Origin: Woeseiaceae bacterium
Lineage (GTDB): Bacteria; Pseudomonadota; Gammaproteobacteria; Steroidobacterales; Woeseiaceae
Assembly: GCA_030065985.1 (NCBI GenBank)
Contig: JASJCM010000018.1
Location: 1 to 35,985, forward strand
Length of the DNA: 35,985 nt
Direction: 5' to 3'
In this document: piece by piece, positions 7,553-15,277 of the stretch
How the letters are laid out: each line of letters starts with the position of its first letter
Numbering within the stretch: position 1 is the first letter of the stretch
Program-made: the position numbers and the translations under genes
The notes under the pieces: model-generated
Databases searched by the model: none
What the model was told of the DNA's origin: nothing
The model's input: only the letters and a program-made list of their open reading frames with translations

Positions 7553-10500
7553 TTACTCAATTCCGTCTTGCGTCCAGAGCGTCCGCACCGGGTTATTTAC
7601 AAAGCCCGGATCGAAACATTCGACGCCAATGCAACCGATCGGCGGTTGCTTGCAATCGTCCCCCGTGCAATCGGCCTCGGGGCTCGGGAACAGGATTCGC
7701 GGTGACGGCGCGATGCCGCCCTGCCTGAGTACCTGTTGTCGTGCCGCATCGGCATCGTCGTCCGCCAGCTGGTCGAGGTCCGGCACAATCGGGTCGCCGT
7801 TGGTGATCGTCACCCGATACAGGAAGTTCGTGCCTTTGCCGGCTGCGCAGGTCTGCGCCTGGACACTATCCGGCGTGAATGCGACGAAGAACACCGTGTC
7901 GTCGAACGTAATCGAGTCTGCAAGGATCTTCTGGTTGGCCGGAAGCGTCAGCTTCCATCCCCGGTCGCTTGAAGAGATGACTGCGCCCTTGGACCCCGCG
8001 ACTTCGACAAGGTCGCCATCGGTGATGATCGGGTAGTCGTCGTAGTCATCCTGCGAGAGTTTGGCAAACACATTCGGGTCCCGCAGCGAGAAGAAGCGAT
8101 CTGCGGCGGACAAATCGAACGGGTGCGCACGATAGCCGGAGCCGATATTGACCGCCATAAAGCGACGCTGCTGCTGGTTGTCGATGAAAATGGCGATATC
8201 CGGCGAGTTGTAGAATCGCCGCGTTGCCGCCGGCGACGTGTCGCCGGTGCCTTCCGCGCCGAGCTGCGCGATGACGCCGCCCGTAGCGAGGTTGCCGACG
8301 GTGCTGCCATTGTGAATGTCAAAGCGCCAGACCTGGCCGCCCATATCCGATGCATACATCCGGTCGGCGAAACCGTTACCCGTGAGATCGGTCACCTTGA
8401 TCTGGGTTGCTATCGCACGCGTCATTCGTGACACGGAAAGATTCGCACTGATGTCCGAGCCCGCGCGCCACAATTGCGCTCCGCTTTCGAGGTCGAGCAT
8501 GAATACGCCCGCGCCGGCGCCGTCCGGTGCGATTGGGTGAGCCGTGGTGTCGTGGGCCGTGTCATACCCGCCGCCTACGATGATTACTGCGTTGTCCGCG
8601 TTCTGTGACACGCCGGAGATGTCGACTTTGGCGACGACAGGTGTCGACCACGACTCGCCGAACTCGGGGAGATTCGCTTGCCACAGCATCTCCGGCGCGG
8701 TCTTGTCGGTAATGTCGAGGGCATAAAAGTCGTTTCCGCCGCGCCGCATGCCAAACACGAGGTAGACGAAGTCGCCATCTAGCGGCTCGATCTTGCCGTC
8801 GTTGTCGACGTCCTTCATGACGGGCACAAGGTTGCCGTCAATGCCGTACTGCTTGTACTTCGCGTTCGGATCGAAGAAGAGACGCGTCAGATTGGGCAGC
8901 AGCTCTTTCGGGATGAAGGACCAGAGCTCCTGCCCGGTAGCTCCATCAATCGCATGCAAGTAACCATCGTTAGTTGCCATGTAGACGACCAGGTCGGGAC
9001 TGTCCGCCGTGCCGCCGTATACAACAGCCGCCGGCTGTGAATGCAGCGGGTCGCCCATCGCGTAGCGCACATCCGACGTCGAGTTCTCATCACGGATGTC
9101 CTCGCCGCGAGCCCAGCGAATAAGCTCGTCTTTCGTCGGCTCGCCGGAGGCGCCTGTCAGCCCGAGATCGCTATCGAGGAACGATGACGCGTTACCCGTG
9201 CTGATTGCATTGGCTGCGAGCGTCAGATCGTCACCGTTGATGTTGGTGTACAGTTTGCGGTCGGCCGGATCAGGCAACCGATTCGCCGCGCCCCCAAGGC
9301 GCACGTCGTTGCCATCGGTGCCAGTTGTCCAGAAGCTCTGCGCGCTACCGGAGAAGAAACCTGTTGCCGGGTCGACTGCCGGGTCGCCCGCGCTGTCGAC
9401 AATGACGCCATCGTCAATGCGGTACTTCTTCAGGTTGCCCGGCCAGTGCGTCTTGCCCCTCGCGCCGAACATCGTGATGTACAGATCATTGAGGTTCTGC
9501 GTGCGGTTGAACGTATTGACCGATACGGCCGGAGCTGAGAAGGCCAGGGAACGATCGTTGATGTTCGCGATGATATCGAGAAGCGTCTTGGTCAATGACT
9601 CGACGTCGTCGGCGAGGAAGTACTCGCCGCCGGAGTTCTGCGCCGTATCGCGCAGTATATCCAGGTCGATCGTGAAGCCGATCGTGTGCGTCGTGACCAG
9701 CTGGTCGTTCAACTCGTTCGGGTCGAGGTCAAACGTCGACATATACTCGGCCACGTCGTCCAGGCAGTGACCCTGGCCAGTTCCGGTGCAGTCGGTGCGG
9801 CCCATTGCGGCCGCGTACCCGGGTAGCGTCGGAATCAGCGTCGGACCGTCAGCATCCTCGGTGGGCAGGCCGTCGGTCAGCAACACGTTGTAGTTTTTCG
9901 CACACACGTCCCAGGTCGGTGCCTTGTAGACCTCGGGTGAGGTTGACTCGAGTGCGGCAGGATCCGTCGGGTTTTCGCTGATCAGCTCGCCGAAGTGGGC
10001 GGCCTCGCCGCGCCAGTAAAGGGCCGCCTCGTACATGGTCTCCGACAGCGGTGTCCAGCCGTCCGCAGGCAGCGCGTCGATCGCGTCGATCACGGCCTGG
10101 CGGTTCGTGTCGAGGTCCGTAATACCGAGGGTGACCGGTCCGCCCTGCTTTTCGTTAAAGCGCATCAGGCCGACGTTGAGGTTGTTCACCGAACCCAGAA
10201 CCTTCTTCGTCACCTCCTTCATGATGTTCGAACGCGACAGCGTCACGTTCTCCGGCGAGCTCTTCCAGTTCAGGTAGTTGCCGTCGTAAAACGTGTAGCC
10301 GAGGTTGCGTGGTGCGCTGCCCCACGACAGTTCGCTCGAGGCGTTATCCGTAAACGGGTCTGCCAGGTTGGTTCCGTTGGCGGCCCAGAGATGCGTCGCC
10401 CGGCCGTCGCCGTGTACGCCCGAATCAGCCTGGCATTCAACCGGTGCCGTGTTGTAGCCGGGAGCCAGGTATTGCCAACGGGTCGGTCCAGTGCTCGTGC

Positions 10501-10903
10501 CATCCTTACCGCCGTCGCGGTACTGGACCATCGTATTCGTGAAGCTGCCGATGCCGGACATCTGGTTCGCGGCGTACTGGCAATGGAAGCTCGACTTCTC
10601 GATATAGCTGGTATTGCTGACATCGCAGACCGGCACGATATCGACGTCAGTCCAGTAGACGCGATCGGGATCGCACGCCCCGGTGTAAGTCTCCGTCGAG
10701 TCGTACGGGTCAATCGTCGTTTCCGTCGTCGTCATCGATCCCGATGTGTCCAGGATGAACAATACATTCGGTTTGGGGTTCTGCGTCGGATCCGGGTTGA
10801 TGAGCAGCAGTTCCGTGTCGTCAGCAATCGCGTGCACTCCCGAAAGCAGTGCGACACATGCGCCGGCCGTCATCCATGTTGTTCTCTTGATGGCGATCTT
10901 CAT
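7553..10903 (-). CDS. pilY1: PilY1-like type IV pilus tip adhesin, proximal copy
   Basis: This 1,116-residue protein is homologous over its whole length to the downstream pilY1 at 3,689-7,063. The signal peptide ends near AIA (residue 27). The MIDAS motif DTSGSM (Asp52, Ser54, Ser56) sits at the same residue numbers as in the other copy. A calcium-loop-like DVDNDGKIE and the DLTGNGFADRMYASDMGGQVWRFDI repeat mark the C-terminal propeller. An ATG at 10,930 would add nine residues, but GAGGA sits between it and the ATG at 10,903, so I chose 10,903. The copies differ clearly in sequence while keeping the order of motifs. The duplication is therefore not recent, and the two tips may differ in specificity. 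Confidence 0.93.
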   Translation of the reverse strand: MKIAIKRTTWMTAGACVALLSGVHAIADDTELLLINPDPTQNPKPNVLFILDTSGSMTTTETTIDPYDSTETYTGACDPDRVYWTDVDIVPVCDVSNTSYIEKSSFHCQYAANQMSGIGSFTNTMVQYRDGGKDGTSTGPTRWQYLAPGYNTAPVECQADSGVHGDGRATHLWAANGTNLADPFTDNASSELSWGSAPRNLGYTFYDGNYLNWKSSPENVTLSRSNIMKEVTKKVLGSVNNLNVGLMRFNEKQGGPVTLGITDLDTNRQAVIDAIDALPADGWTPLSETMYEAALYWRGEAAHFGELISENPTDPAALESTSPEVYKAPTWDVCAKNYNVLLTDGLPTEDADGPTLIPTLPGYAAAMGRTDCTGTGQGHCLDDVAEYMSTFDLDPNELNDQLVTTHTIGFTIDLDILRDTAQNSGGEYFLADDVESLTKTLLDIIANINDRSLAFSAPAVSVNTFNRTQNLNDLYITMFGARGKTHWPGNLKKYRIDDGVIVDSAGDPAVDPATGFFSGSAQSFWTTGTDGNDVRLGGAANRLPDPADRKLYTNINGDDLTLAANAISTGNASSFLDSDLGLTGASGEPTKDELIRWARGEDIRDENSTSDVRYAMGDPLHSQPAAVVYGGTADSPDLVVYMATNDGYLHAIDGATGQELWSFIPKELLPNLTRLFFDPNAKYKQYGIDGNLVPVMKDVDNDGKIEPLDGDFVYLVFGMRRGGNDFYALDITDKTAPEMLWQANLPEFGESWSTPVVAKVDISGVSQNADNAVIIVGGGYDTAHDTTAHPIAPDGAGAGVFMLDLESGAQLWRAGSDISANLSVSRMTRAIATQIKVTDLTGNGFADRMYASDMGGQVWRFDIHNGSTVGNLATGGVIAQLGAEGTGDTSPAATRRFYNSPDIAIFIDNQQQRRFMAVNIGSGYRAHPFDLSAADRFFSLRDPNVFAKLSQDDYDDYPIITDGDLVEVAGSKGAVISSSDRGWKLTLPANQKILADSITFDDTVFFVAFTPDSVQAQTCAAGKGTNFLYRVTITNGDPIVPDLDQLADDDADAARQQVLRQGGIAPSPRILFPSPEADCTGDDCKQPPIGCIGVECFDPGFVNNPVRTLWTQDGIE

Positions 10904-10934
10904 GATCTTTTCCTCAATGATTCGCAGCATCGCG

Positions 10935-11276
10935 CTACTTCAGGGAAACCGAAATTCTTGTGATCGTGTCGGATTCGAGGTGGCGAAGCACGATAACGGG
11001 CACTGCGTCTGCGTCGTTTACGGCGGCAGCCATTTCCCGGAATTTCTCGAACGACACCGTCCGGCCATTCACGACGAAGCGTGTATTGCCTGTCAGCCGC
11101 ACGGTATGCATTTCGCACTCGTCGCACTCACGAAAGCCCACAGAACTGTATATCGATGTCGGTATGCGCATCTTGCCAAGCGCCACTTCATAGGCGCGCG
11201 ACACGGTTTCAAACTCAGCCATTGCCGGCAACGACAGCGCGGCGAGGGCGAATATCAAAGTCAATTGTCTTTTCAT
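10935..11276 (-). CDS. Small secreted protein paired with pilY1 (proximal copy)
   Basis: This 113-residue protein has a signal peptide (MKRQLTLIFALAALSLPAMA) and a short mature domain with FRECDEC, VRLTGNTRFVVNGRTVSFEKFRE and a TITRISVSL end. It is the homologue of the protein at 7,122-7,469. The start has GGAGA six bases upstream. It lies between pilX and the first pilY1, so each pilY1 has one such gene immediately upstream. No function is recognised. Export, the conserved cysteine pair and strict pairing with pilY1 suggest a role in folding, secretion or assembly of the adhesin. That is inference from context. Confidence 0.8.
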   Translation of the reverse strand: MKRQLTLIFALAALSLPAMAEFETVSRAYEVALGKMRIPTSIYSSVGFRECDECEMHTVRLTGNTRFVVNGRTVSFEKFREMAAAVNDADAVPVIVLRHLESDTITRISVSLK

Positions 11277-11300
11277 TGTGATTCTCCGTTTCCCTCGTGC

Positions 11301-11780
11301 TTAAAGCGTCGGGGATTCAGGCCCGACAACATAAAACGCCTGAGTGTGCACGGCCGTTGCGTCGCGATCCGTATCGTTGCCCGGATCGTTGTCATAAGAG
11401 GCCTGCGAGGTCGCGAGGAAGTGATACGCCGAGATACCGCTGCCAACGCCGAGGCTGAAGGCGCGATCCGGCACCAGCGTCGAGTCCTCGTACTGGATCG
11501 TCGCGGAATACTGCTGGCGGTTGTCCGTCGTCACGTACTGCGACAAGGTCGTGTTTGTCAGCGTGTTAAAACTACCCGCCGCCAGCGCCTGGGCGAGGCC
11601 GTTCTCGGCCGTCTGGAAGGCGGTTTCATAGGCCTGGTCGTTGCGCGCCAGTGCGAGTTCCGTCGTCGCCGTGTTCATGCCCGATACGGCGAGCACGGTA
11701 ATGACGACGAGCAGCATGAGTCCGACGACGAGAGCCGCACCCTGCTGGTGATTTCGTGAAGCGATGCGTTTAAAAGTCAT
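11301..11780 (-). CDS. pilX: Minor pilin PilX
   Basis: This 159-residue prepilin-like protein has the PilX-type N-terminus: a basic leader, QQG, then AALVVGLMLLVVITVLAVSGMN. This hydrophobic helix is followed by the TTELALARNDQ-[AV]-x(3)-A-x(2)-AE-x-GL pattern typical of PilX/PilX_N proteins. The leader cut would be after the glycine, and the +1 residue is Ala. It lies between pilW and the first small pilY1-associated gene, as expected for the fimU-pilVWXY1-E operon. It is a structural minor pilin in the pilus-priming complex. A terminal cysteine pair is not visible. Identification rests on the N-terminal signature and gene order. Confidence 0.9.
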   Translation of the reverse strand: MTFKRIASRNHQQGAALVVGLMLLVVITVLAVSGMNTATTELALARNDQAYETAFQTAENGLAQALAAGSFNTLTNTTLSQYVTTDNRQQYSATIQYEDSTLVPDRAFSLGVGSGISAYHFLATSQASYDNDPGNDTDRDATAVHTQAFYVVGPESPTL

Positions 11781-11796
11781 TGTATTTATCTCTCAA

Positions 11797-12807
11797 TCAG
11801 CTTCTGGCGTTGCGAAGAAGAATCGTCTTGGACACCTGGAGGCGACGGAAGCCGTCGTCCCGGGTTCCCATGTCGTAATTGCCAACCTGGTAGTCGCGGG
11901 CGTCCTGCAGGCCGAACTCGGTCGTGACGCTACGTACGACGATCCAGACTCGTGCAGTTATCACGCGCGCGCCCGGGATATACCCAGCCGCGGCCGGATC
12001 GTAGATCTGGCTACCCGGATTGACGTAGCGATCAACCGTGTTGTCCCCGTCGATGTCGATACCGAGCTGCAGCTGGATGTTCTCGACGCCGGGCGCCACC
12101 TCCTGGTCGTCGACCACCGGTGCCCCGCCCGCCATCGTCAGCGTCTTGCGGCGCAGTGTCGGCACGCCAGGAATCAGGTCCGACGTGGGAGACACGTAGT
12201 AGCTGTTGACCATCAGGTTGTGCGTCGTCGATGACGGTAAGCCTGTCGTCGCGTCAATCGTCACGGGCGCGAACGCTGCAGGGACGGTCCCGTTGCCGAA
12301 GATCTCACCCTGAATCCGTGTCGACTGAATCTGCAGTCGGCCGGCTTCGAGCGGCATCGGTGCGACAGTCGTGCGGCGGACGGTAATGACATCAGAGTTG
12401 CCATCTGCGCCCCCCGTGGCGGTGCAGCTGAGGCCGTAGCTGTTGTCGCTGCCATCGATTGGCCGTGCAAGATCGAATGCCCAGTCGGCACCGCAATCCG
12501 GCAGCGGCGTCGTCAGGCCAGAGGGATTCGCGTCGCCCACAATCGAGCGCCCTTCAACGGCGAGGCCACGGCTGTTGCGGCCCCAGTTGCTCGCCATGCG
12601 GAGGTCGGCCTCGATGGTGTCCATTGCAAACTGCGCAGTCTCCTGCACGCGGGCAATAGATTCATTAACGATGAAGGCCTGGCGGCTCTGGTTGTAGATC
12701 TGTACCGCGCCAATCACGAGAAACGAGCCGATCGCGAGAGCGACCATGAGTTCTACCAGGGTCATACCCGTCTGTGAGCGGAGCGACTTCTGAATTTGCG
12801 TGTTCAT
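11797..12807 (-). CDS. pilW: Minor pilin PilW
   Basis: This 336-residue prepilin is longer than other minor pilins, as PilW is. After a leader ending QTG, the helix MTLVELMVALAIGSFLVIGAV has Glu at +5. It then shows YNQSRQAF-x(3)-E-x(2)-ARVQE-x-AQFA-x(3)-[IL]-x(2)-DLRMA, typical of PilW/PulJ-like proteins. A central region with CGADWAF and SYGLSCTATGG provides cysteines. The start has AGGAG nine bases upstream. It is packed between pilV and pilX. It probably belongs to the minor-pilin complex that supports PilY1 at the pilus tip. Confidence 0.9.
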   Translation of the reverse strand: MNTQIQKSLRSQTGMTLVELMVALAIGSFLVIGAVQIYNQSRQAFIVNESIARVQETAQFAMDTIEADLRMASNWGRNSRGLAVEGRSIVGDANPSGLTTPLPDCGADWAFDLARPIDGSDNSYGLSCTATGGADGNSDVITVRRTTVAPMPLEAGRLQIQSTRIQGEIFGNGTVPAAFAPVTIDATTGLPSSTTHNLMVNSYYVSPTSDLIPGVPTLRRKTLTMAGGAPVVDDQEVAPGVENIQLQLGIDIDGDNTVDRYVNPGSQIYDPAAAGYIPGARVITARVWIVVRSVTTEFGLQDARDYQVGNYDMGTRDDGFRRLQVSKTILLRNARS

Positions 12808-12819
12808 ATCAGGCAGCTC

Positions 12820-13293
12820 CTAGAACGGGTTGACGGGAATGATGACGGTGTAATTGGGCACAGCGCCGTCCGGGGTCGGCTCGTCCCACCGCACGACGAT
12901 CGTGTACGTCTGCGGATTCGTCGTCGCATCGTGCGTGATTTGAACCTGCTGCGAACTGTCGCCAAATACGGGCAGGAAGCTCGCGGCCTGGGCCTGCCAG
13001 ACGAATATGTCGTTGGCTGCCATCTGCGCCGCATTGCAGTTCGTGCTCTGGGCGACACAGTTGTTGTTCGTTCCCGTGGCCGCAGCGTAGGCAGCACCTG
13101 CCGTGGGGTTGGCGCGAATGCGGTCGGCCACGTCGCCAGCCAGCGTGACAGCGTGATGTCGCAGCATCGACGTGCGACCTGCCTGCATGCTCTGCACATA
13201 GAGTCCGGCGATGCCGAGCATGCCGACGGACATGATGATCAGGGCAATCAGCACTTCAACCAGCGAAAAGCCTTGTAGTTTTCTCTTCGTCAT
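12820..13293 (-). CDS. pilV: Minor pilin PilV
   Basis: This 157-residue prepilin has the leader MTKRKLQG, a cut before FSLVEVLIALIIMSVGMLGIAGLYVQSMQ, Glu at +5, and the MSVGMLGIAGL core characteristic of PilV/GspI-like minor pilins. The mature part contains NNNCVAQSTNCNAAQ with a cysteine pair and ends in YTVIIPVNPF. An AAGGA Shine-Dalgarno sequence is present upstream. It follows the FimU-like gene by 12 bases and precedes pilW by a similar gap, so it is part of the same transcript. Its role is as a core-complex minor pilin. Confidence 0.9.
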   Translation of the reverse strand: MTKRKLQGFSLVEVLIALIIMSVGMLGIAGLYVQSMQAGRTSMLRHHAVTLAGDVADRIRANPTAGAAYAAATGTNNNCVAQSTNCNAAQMAANDIFVWQAQAASFLPVFGDSSQQVQITHDATTNPQTYTIVVRWDEPTPDGAVPNYTVIIPVNPF

Positions 13294-13305
13294 CGTGTTC
13301 GTTCC

Positions 13306-13917
13306 TTACGGGCAGGTCTTGCTCATTTCGGTGAGCGCATCATCAATGATGTCTTCCGAATTGTCGTTAAATATCTGCGCCCGGCCGAGCGGGGTGATGA
13401 CAAACAGGCGCGCCGCCGAGCGGCCGCCCGCAGCGGTCTCAGTACCCCGCTTGTCACACATCACCATCCTGCTCACGGCCGTGTTGCCGCCGACATTGGC
13501 GCGGCCAAGGCCGGTCGATGCGAAACTGAAGTAGGTGGCGTCGCCTTCGACTGCCAGCGTGATCGAGTCGTCGACGGCAGGGTAGGCCCGCAGGACTGAA
13601 TCGGTACCGGAATCGACACTCAGGTCGCCGTCATCGTCAACGAAGACAATGAAGCCCTGGTTCCAGGTGCCCTCGCAGTCGGGGCTGGCACCCATGGAGC
13701 TGGAGCTCGCGCAGACCGTGATATTGGTCTTGGCGCGAGACGATTCGCTGCGTGCCAGGTGGAAAGCCGAGTGGATATCATTGGCCGTGGATGTCATGCG
13801 ACTGTTCTGATTGAACGCCAGCATGTTGGGCACGCCAACAGTCAGGACCACCCCGACGATCAGCACCGTGATCAGCAGTTCATACAGCGTGAAGCCGTGT
13901 TGGGTTCTCTTGTTCAT
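13306..13917 (-). CDS. fimU: GspH/FimT-domain minor pilin, FimU-like
   Basis: This 203-residue prepilin has the leader MNKRTQHG, then FTLYELLITVLIVGVVLTVGVP with Glu at +5. The GspH/FimT soluble domain follows, with SAFHLARSESSRAKTNITVC, a pseudopilin-like GTWNQGFIVFVDDDGD segment and a C-terminal CDKRGTE. The reading frame stays open upstream to a TTG, but the pilin leader fixes the start at the ATG of 13,917. No good Shine-Dalgarno sequence is seen before it. It is named FimU because it is the second GspH-type gene, directly before pilV, as in Pseudomonas. The fimT/fimU assignment is by gene order only. Confidence 0.85.
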   Translation of the reverse strand: MNKRTQHGFTLYELLITVLIVGVVLTVGVPNMLAFNQNSRMTSTANDIHSAFHLARSESSRAKTNITVCASSSSMGASPDCEGTWNQGFIVFVDDDGDLSVDSGTDSVLRAYPAVDDSITLAVEGDATYFSFASTGLGRANVGGNTAVSRMVMCDKRGTETAAGGRSAARLFVITPLGRAQIFNDNSEDIIDDALTEMSKTCP

Positions 13918-14006
13918 GCGCGCACTATAAAGAGTCCCGCTGCGGGCGTCGGGATTACCCGACAAACGGCCACCTGGCACCGATAAACGGTCGTTCCGGG
14001 CGCCTC
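13918..14006 (-). other. Gap between the two GspH-type pilin genes with short hairpins
   Basis: This 89-base spacer is the largest within the pilin operon. It holds two short inverted repeats. One is CCCGC-T-GCGGG near 13,935-13,945. The other has six-base arms GTCGGG and CCCGAC around ATTA at 13,948-13,963. No T run follows, so they look less like terminators than like a leader structure that could affect translation of the next gene, which lacks a clear ribosome site. This interpretation is speculative. Confidence 0.4.
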
Positions 14007-14549
14007 CTAGTTGACATATTCCGGGCAAACGTAGGGAGTGCCGTTGGGGCGCTCGCGGGCCATGCGCGGACGTCCCGTGTAGCTGACGACGAGCGCGCGT
14101 GGGGCCGCACGGCCAGTGCGGTCGCAGACGACGAGCGTGCCGTTGGTCGCTCGTTTCACGGTAGCCCGCAGCGTGAAGCCGCGACGATTCGCTTCGATCG
14201 CCACAGCATCATCGACCAGGTGGGATGCGAGCACGGGCTCGCCATCATCCACCCGAGGCGGTGAGTCTGCGTCCGTGTTCTCGAACAGCAACCAGCCGGT
14301 CGACCAGTCGGTAATTGAGCCGCACTGCAAACCGTTCCGTGTCGGGCAGATCGACACGACCTTGCGGCGCATGATGGACGCCTTGCGAGCACGATGCACT
14401 GCGTGAAAAAGCGCATTTATTTCAACCGCTTGCCGACCTTTGGCGATGTACATTCCAAAAGCCGGCACGGCCATGCCGACGAGAACAGCCAGCAACGCCA
14501 GCGTCACGAGCAGCTCATATAGCGTAAACCCTTGTTTTCTTTGGGGCAT
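14007..14549 (-). CDS. fimT: GspH/FimT-domain prepilin, FimT-like
   Basis: This is the first gene of the minor-pilin operon, 180 residues long. A short leader MPQRKQG precedes FTLYELLVTLALLAVLVGMAVPAFG, with Glu at +5. The soluble part matches the FimT/GspH layout: an HRARKASIMRRK helix, ICPTRNGLQC, DWSTGWLLF and a C-terminal VVCDRTGRA with YVCPEYVN. Four cysteines could make two disulfides. FimT proteins are also linked to DNA binding in natural transformation, through basic C-terminal residues. The C-terminus here is rich in Arg (TGRPRMARERPNGT), so a DNA-uptake role is possible but unproven. GGGAGAG precedes the ATG. Confidence 0.85.
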   Translation of the reverse strand: MPQRKQGFTLYELLVTLALLAVLVGMAVPAFGMYIAKGRQAVEINALFHAVHRARKASIMRRKVVSICPTRNGLQCGSITDWSTGWLLFENTDADSPPRVDDGEPVLASHLVDDAVAIEANRRGFTLRATVKRATNGTLVVCDRTGRAAPRALVVSYTGRPRMARERPNGTPYVCPEYVN

Positions 14550-14714
14550 TGGACTCTCCCTGTCCGATACCCAGTGTGGCTCACAGGCGAATGTGTGACG
14601 AAGCGCTAAAATTAGGGAAGCCGGGAAATTTTTCAGGGTTTTCCTGACTGCTCCGCGGCTTGGCGCGTGCTAGGTTTTGGATCATTTCCAAGATGGAAGA
14701 CAGGAATAAACCAC
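14550..14714. promoter_or_regulatory. Divergent promoter region between the pilin operon and the Fur-family gene
   Basis: This 165-base region must hold the promoters for both the fimT...pilE operon (minus) and the Fur-family regulator (plus). It contains an A/T-rich core around 14,606-14,645. On the minus strand a CTGAAA/16-base/TAATTT pair is a weak sigma-70 candidate. No convincing sigma-54 (GG...GC) site was found by eye. A GAC-GAAG-CG stretch at 14,597-14,605 resembles an AlgR-type site only loosely. Confidence 0.45.
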
Positions 14715-15116
14715 ATGGATCGTTCTGAGATTCTGTTGGAGTTTGACAGGCACGGAATCCTGCCGACTCCCCAACGGCTTGAAATTGCTGAGATTTTGCT
14801 GGAGAAGGCCCAGCATCTGTCGGCTGATCAGATCATCGAGCAACTGCGTGCTCGCGGGAGCGGTGTGTCCAAGGCCACCGTCTACAACACATTGAACCTG
14901 TTTGATGAGCGAGGCCTCGTCAAGGAGCGGAGCTTTGACCCCGAGCGGCGTTATTACGACTCGGTCACGGCACCGCACCACCATTTCTTCAATGTGGACA
15001 CGGGCGAGTTGATCGATATTCCGGCCGACGCCATTACGCTCGAGAAGATTCCCGACTACGAAGGTCAGGGCCGCCTCGAGAGCGTCGAGGTTCTGATCAA
15101 GATCCGCAAGGATTAG
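14715..15116 (+). CDS. Fur-family transcriptional regulator (Irr/PerR-like, cysteine-free)
   Basis: This 133-residue protein has the Fur layout. A winged helix carries TPQRLEIAEILL, LSADQIIEQL and the recognition-helix segment GVSKATVYNTLNLFDERGLV. The dimerisation domain has YYDSVTAPHHHFFNVDTGELIDIP. The His-rich HHH-containing metal site is present, but no cysteine occurs, so the structural CxxC zinc sites of classical Fur and Zur are absent. This is a feature of Irr-like members. The frame stays open upstream to 14,667, but the ATG at 14,715 has AGGA upstream and matches the usual start. It may sense iron, heme or peroxide. The target cannot be read from sequence. It is divergent from the pilin operon. 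Confidence 0.85.
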   Translation: MDRSEILLEFDRHGILPTPQRLEIAEILLEKAQHLSADQIIEQLRARGSGVSKATVYNTLNLFDERGLVKERSFDPERRYYDSVTAPHHHFFNVDTGELIDIPADAITLEKIPDYEGQGRLESVEVLIKIRKD

Positions 15117-15163
15117 GGCCGAAAACTTACTGCCTACCCCTTTTCGTCGGCAGCGCGCAGGGC

Positions 15164-15169
15164 TATACT
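15164..15169 (+). promoter_or_regulatory. Probable -10 element of the tRNA-Thr promoter
   Basis: TATACT sits 18 bases before the mature tRNA 5' end and is followed by a GC-rich discriminator (GCGCGCCGC). Such a discriminator is usual for stable-RNA promoters under stringent control. A -35 box is poor (TTTTCG-like at 15,141-15,146). Confidence 0.5.
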
Positions 15170-15186
15170 GCGCGCCGCTTCCGTGT

Positions 15187-15262
<76 letters not shown>

Positions 15263-15277
15263 TTTTTCTCTGCGCGT

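Noticed and set aside
9995..11759. Two plus-strand frames of more than 320 residues opposite pilY1, the small gene and pilX
   Set aside because: They run across several real genes of the opposite strand without ribosome sites or recognisable domains.
13918..14028. N-terminal extension of the FimU-like pilin to a TTG
   Set aside because: It would put 37 residues before the prepilin leader, whereas the leader at 13,917 has the normal length.
14597..14605. Possible AlgR-type binding site before the pilin operon
   Set aside because: It has about two mismatches to a short consensus recalled from Pseudomonas, and no algR is in view. This is too weak to report as a site.
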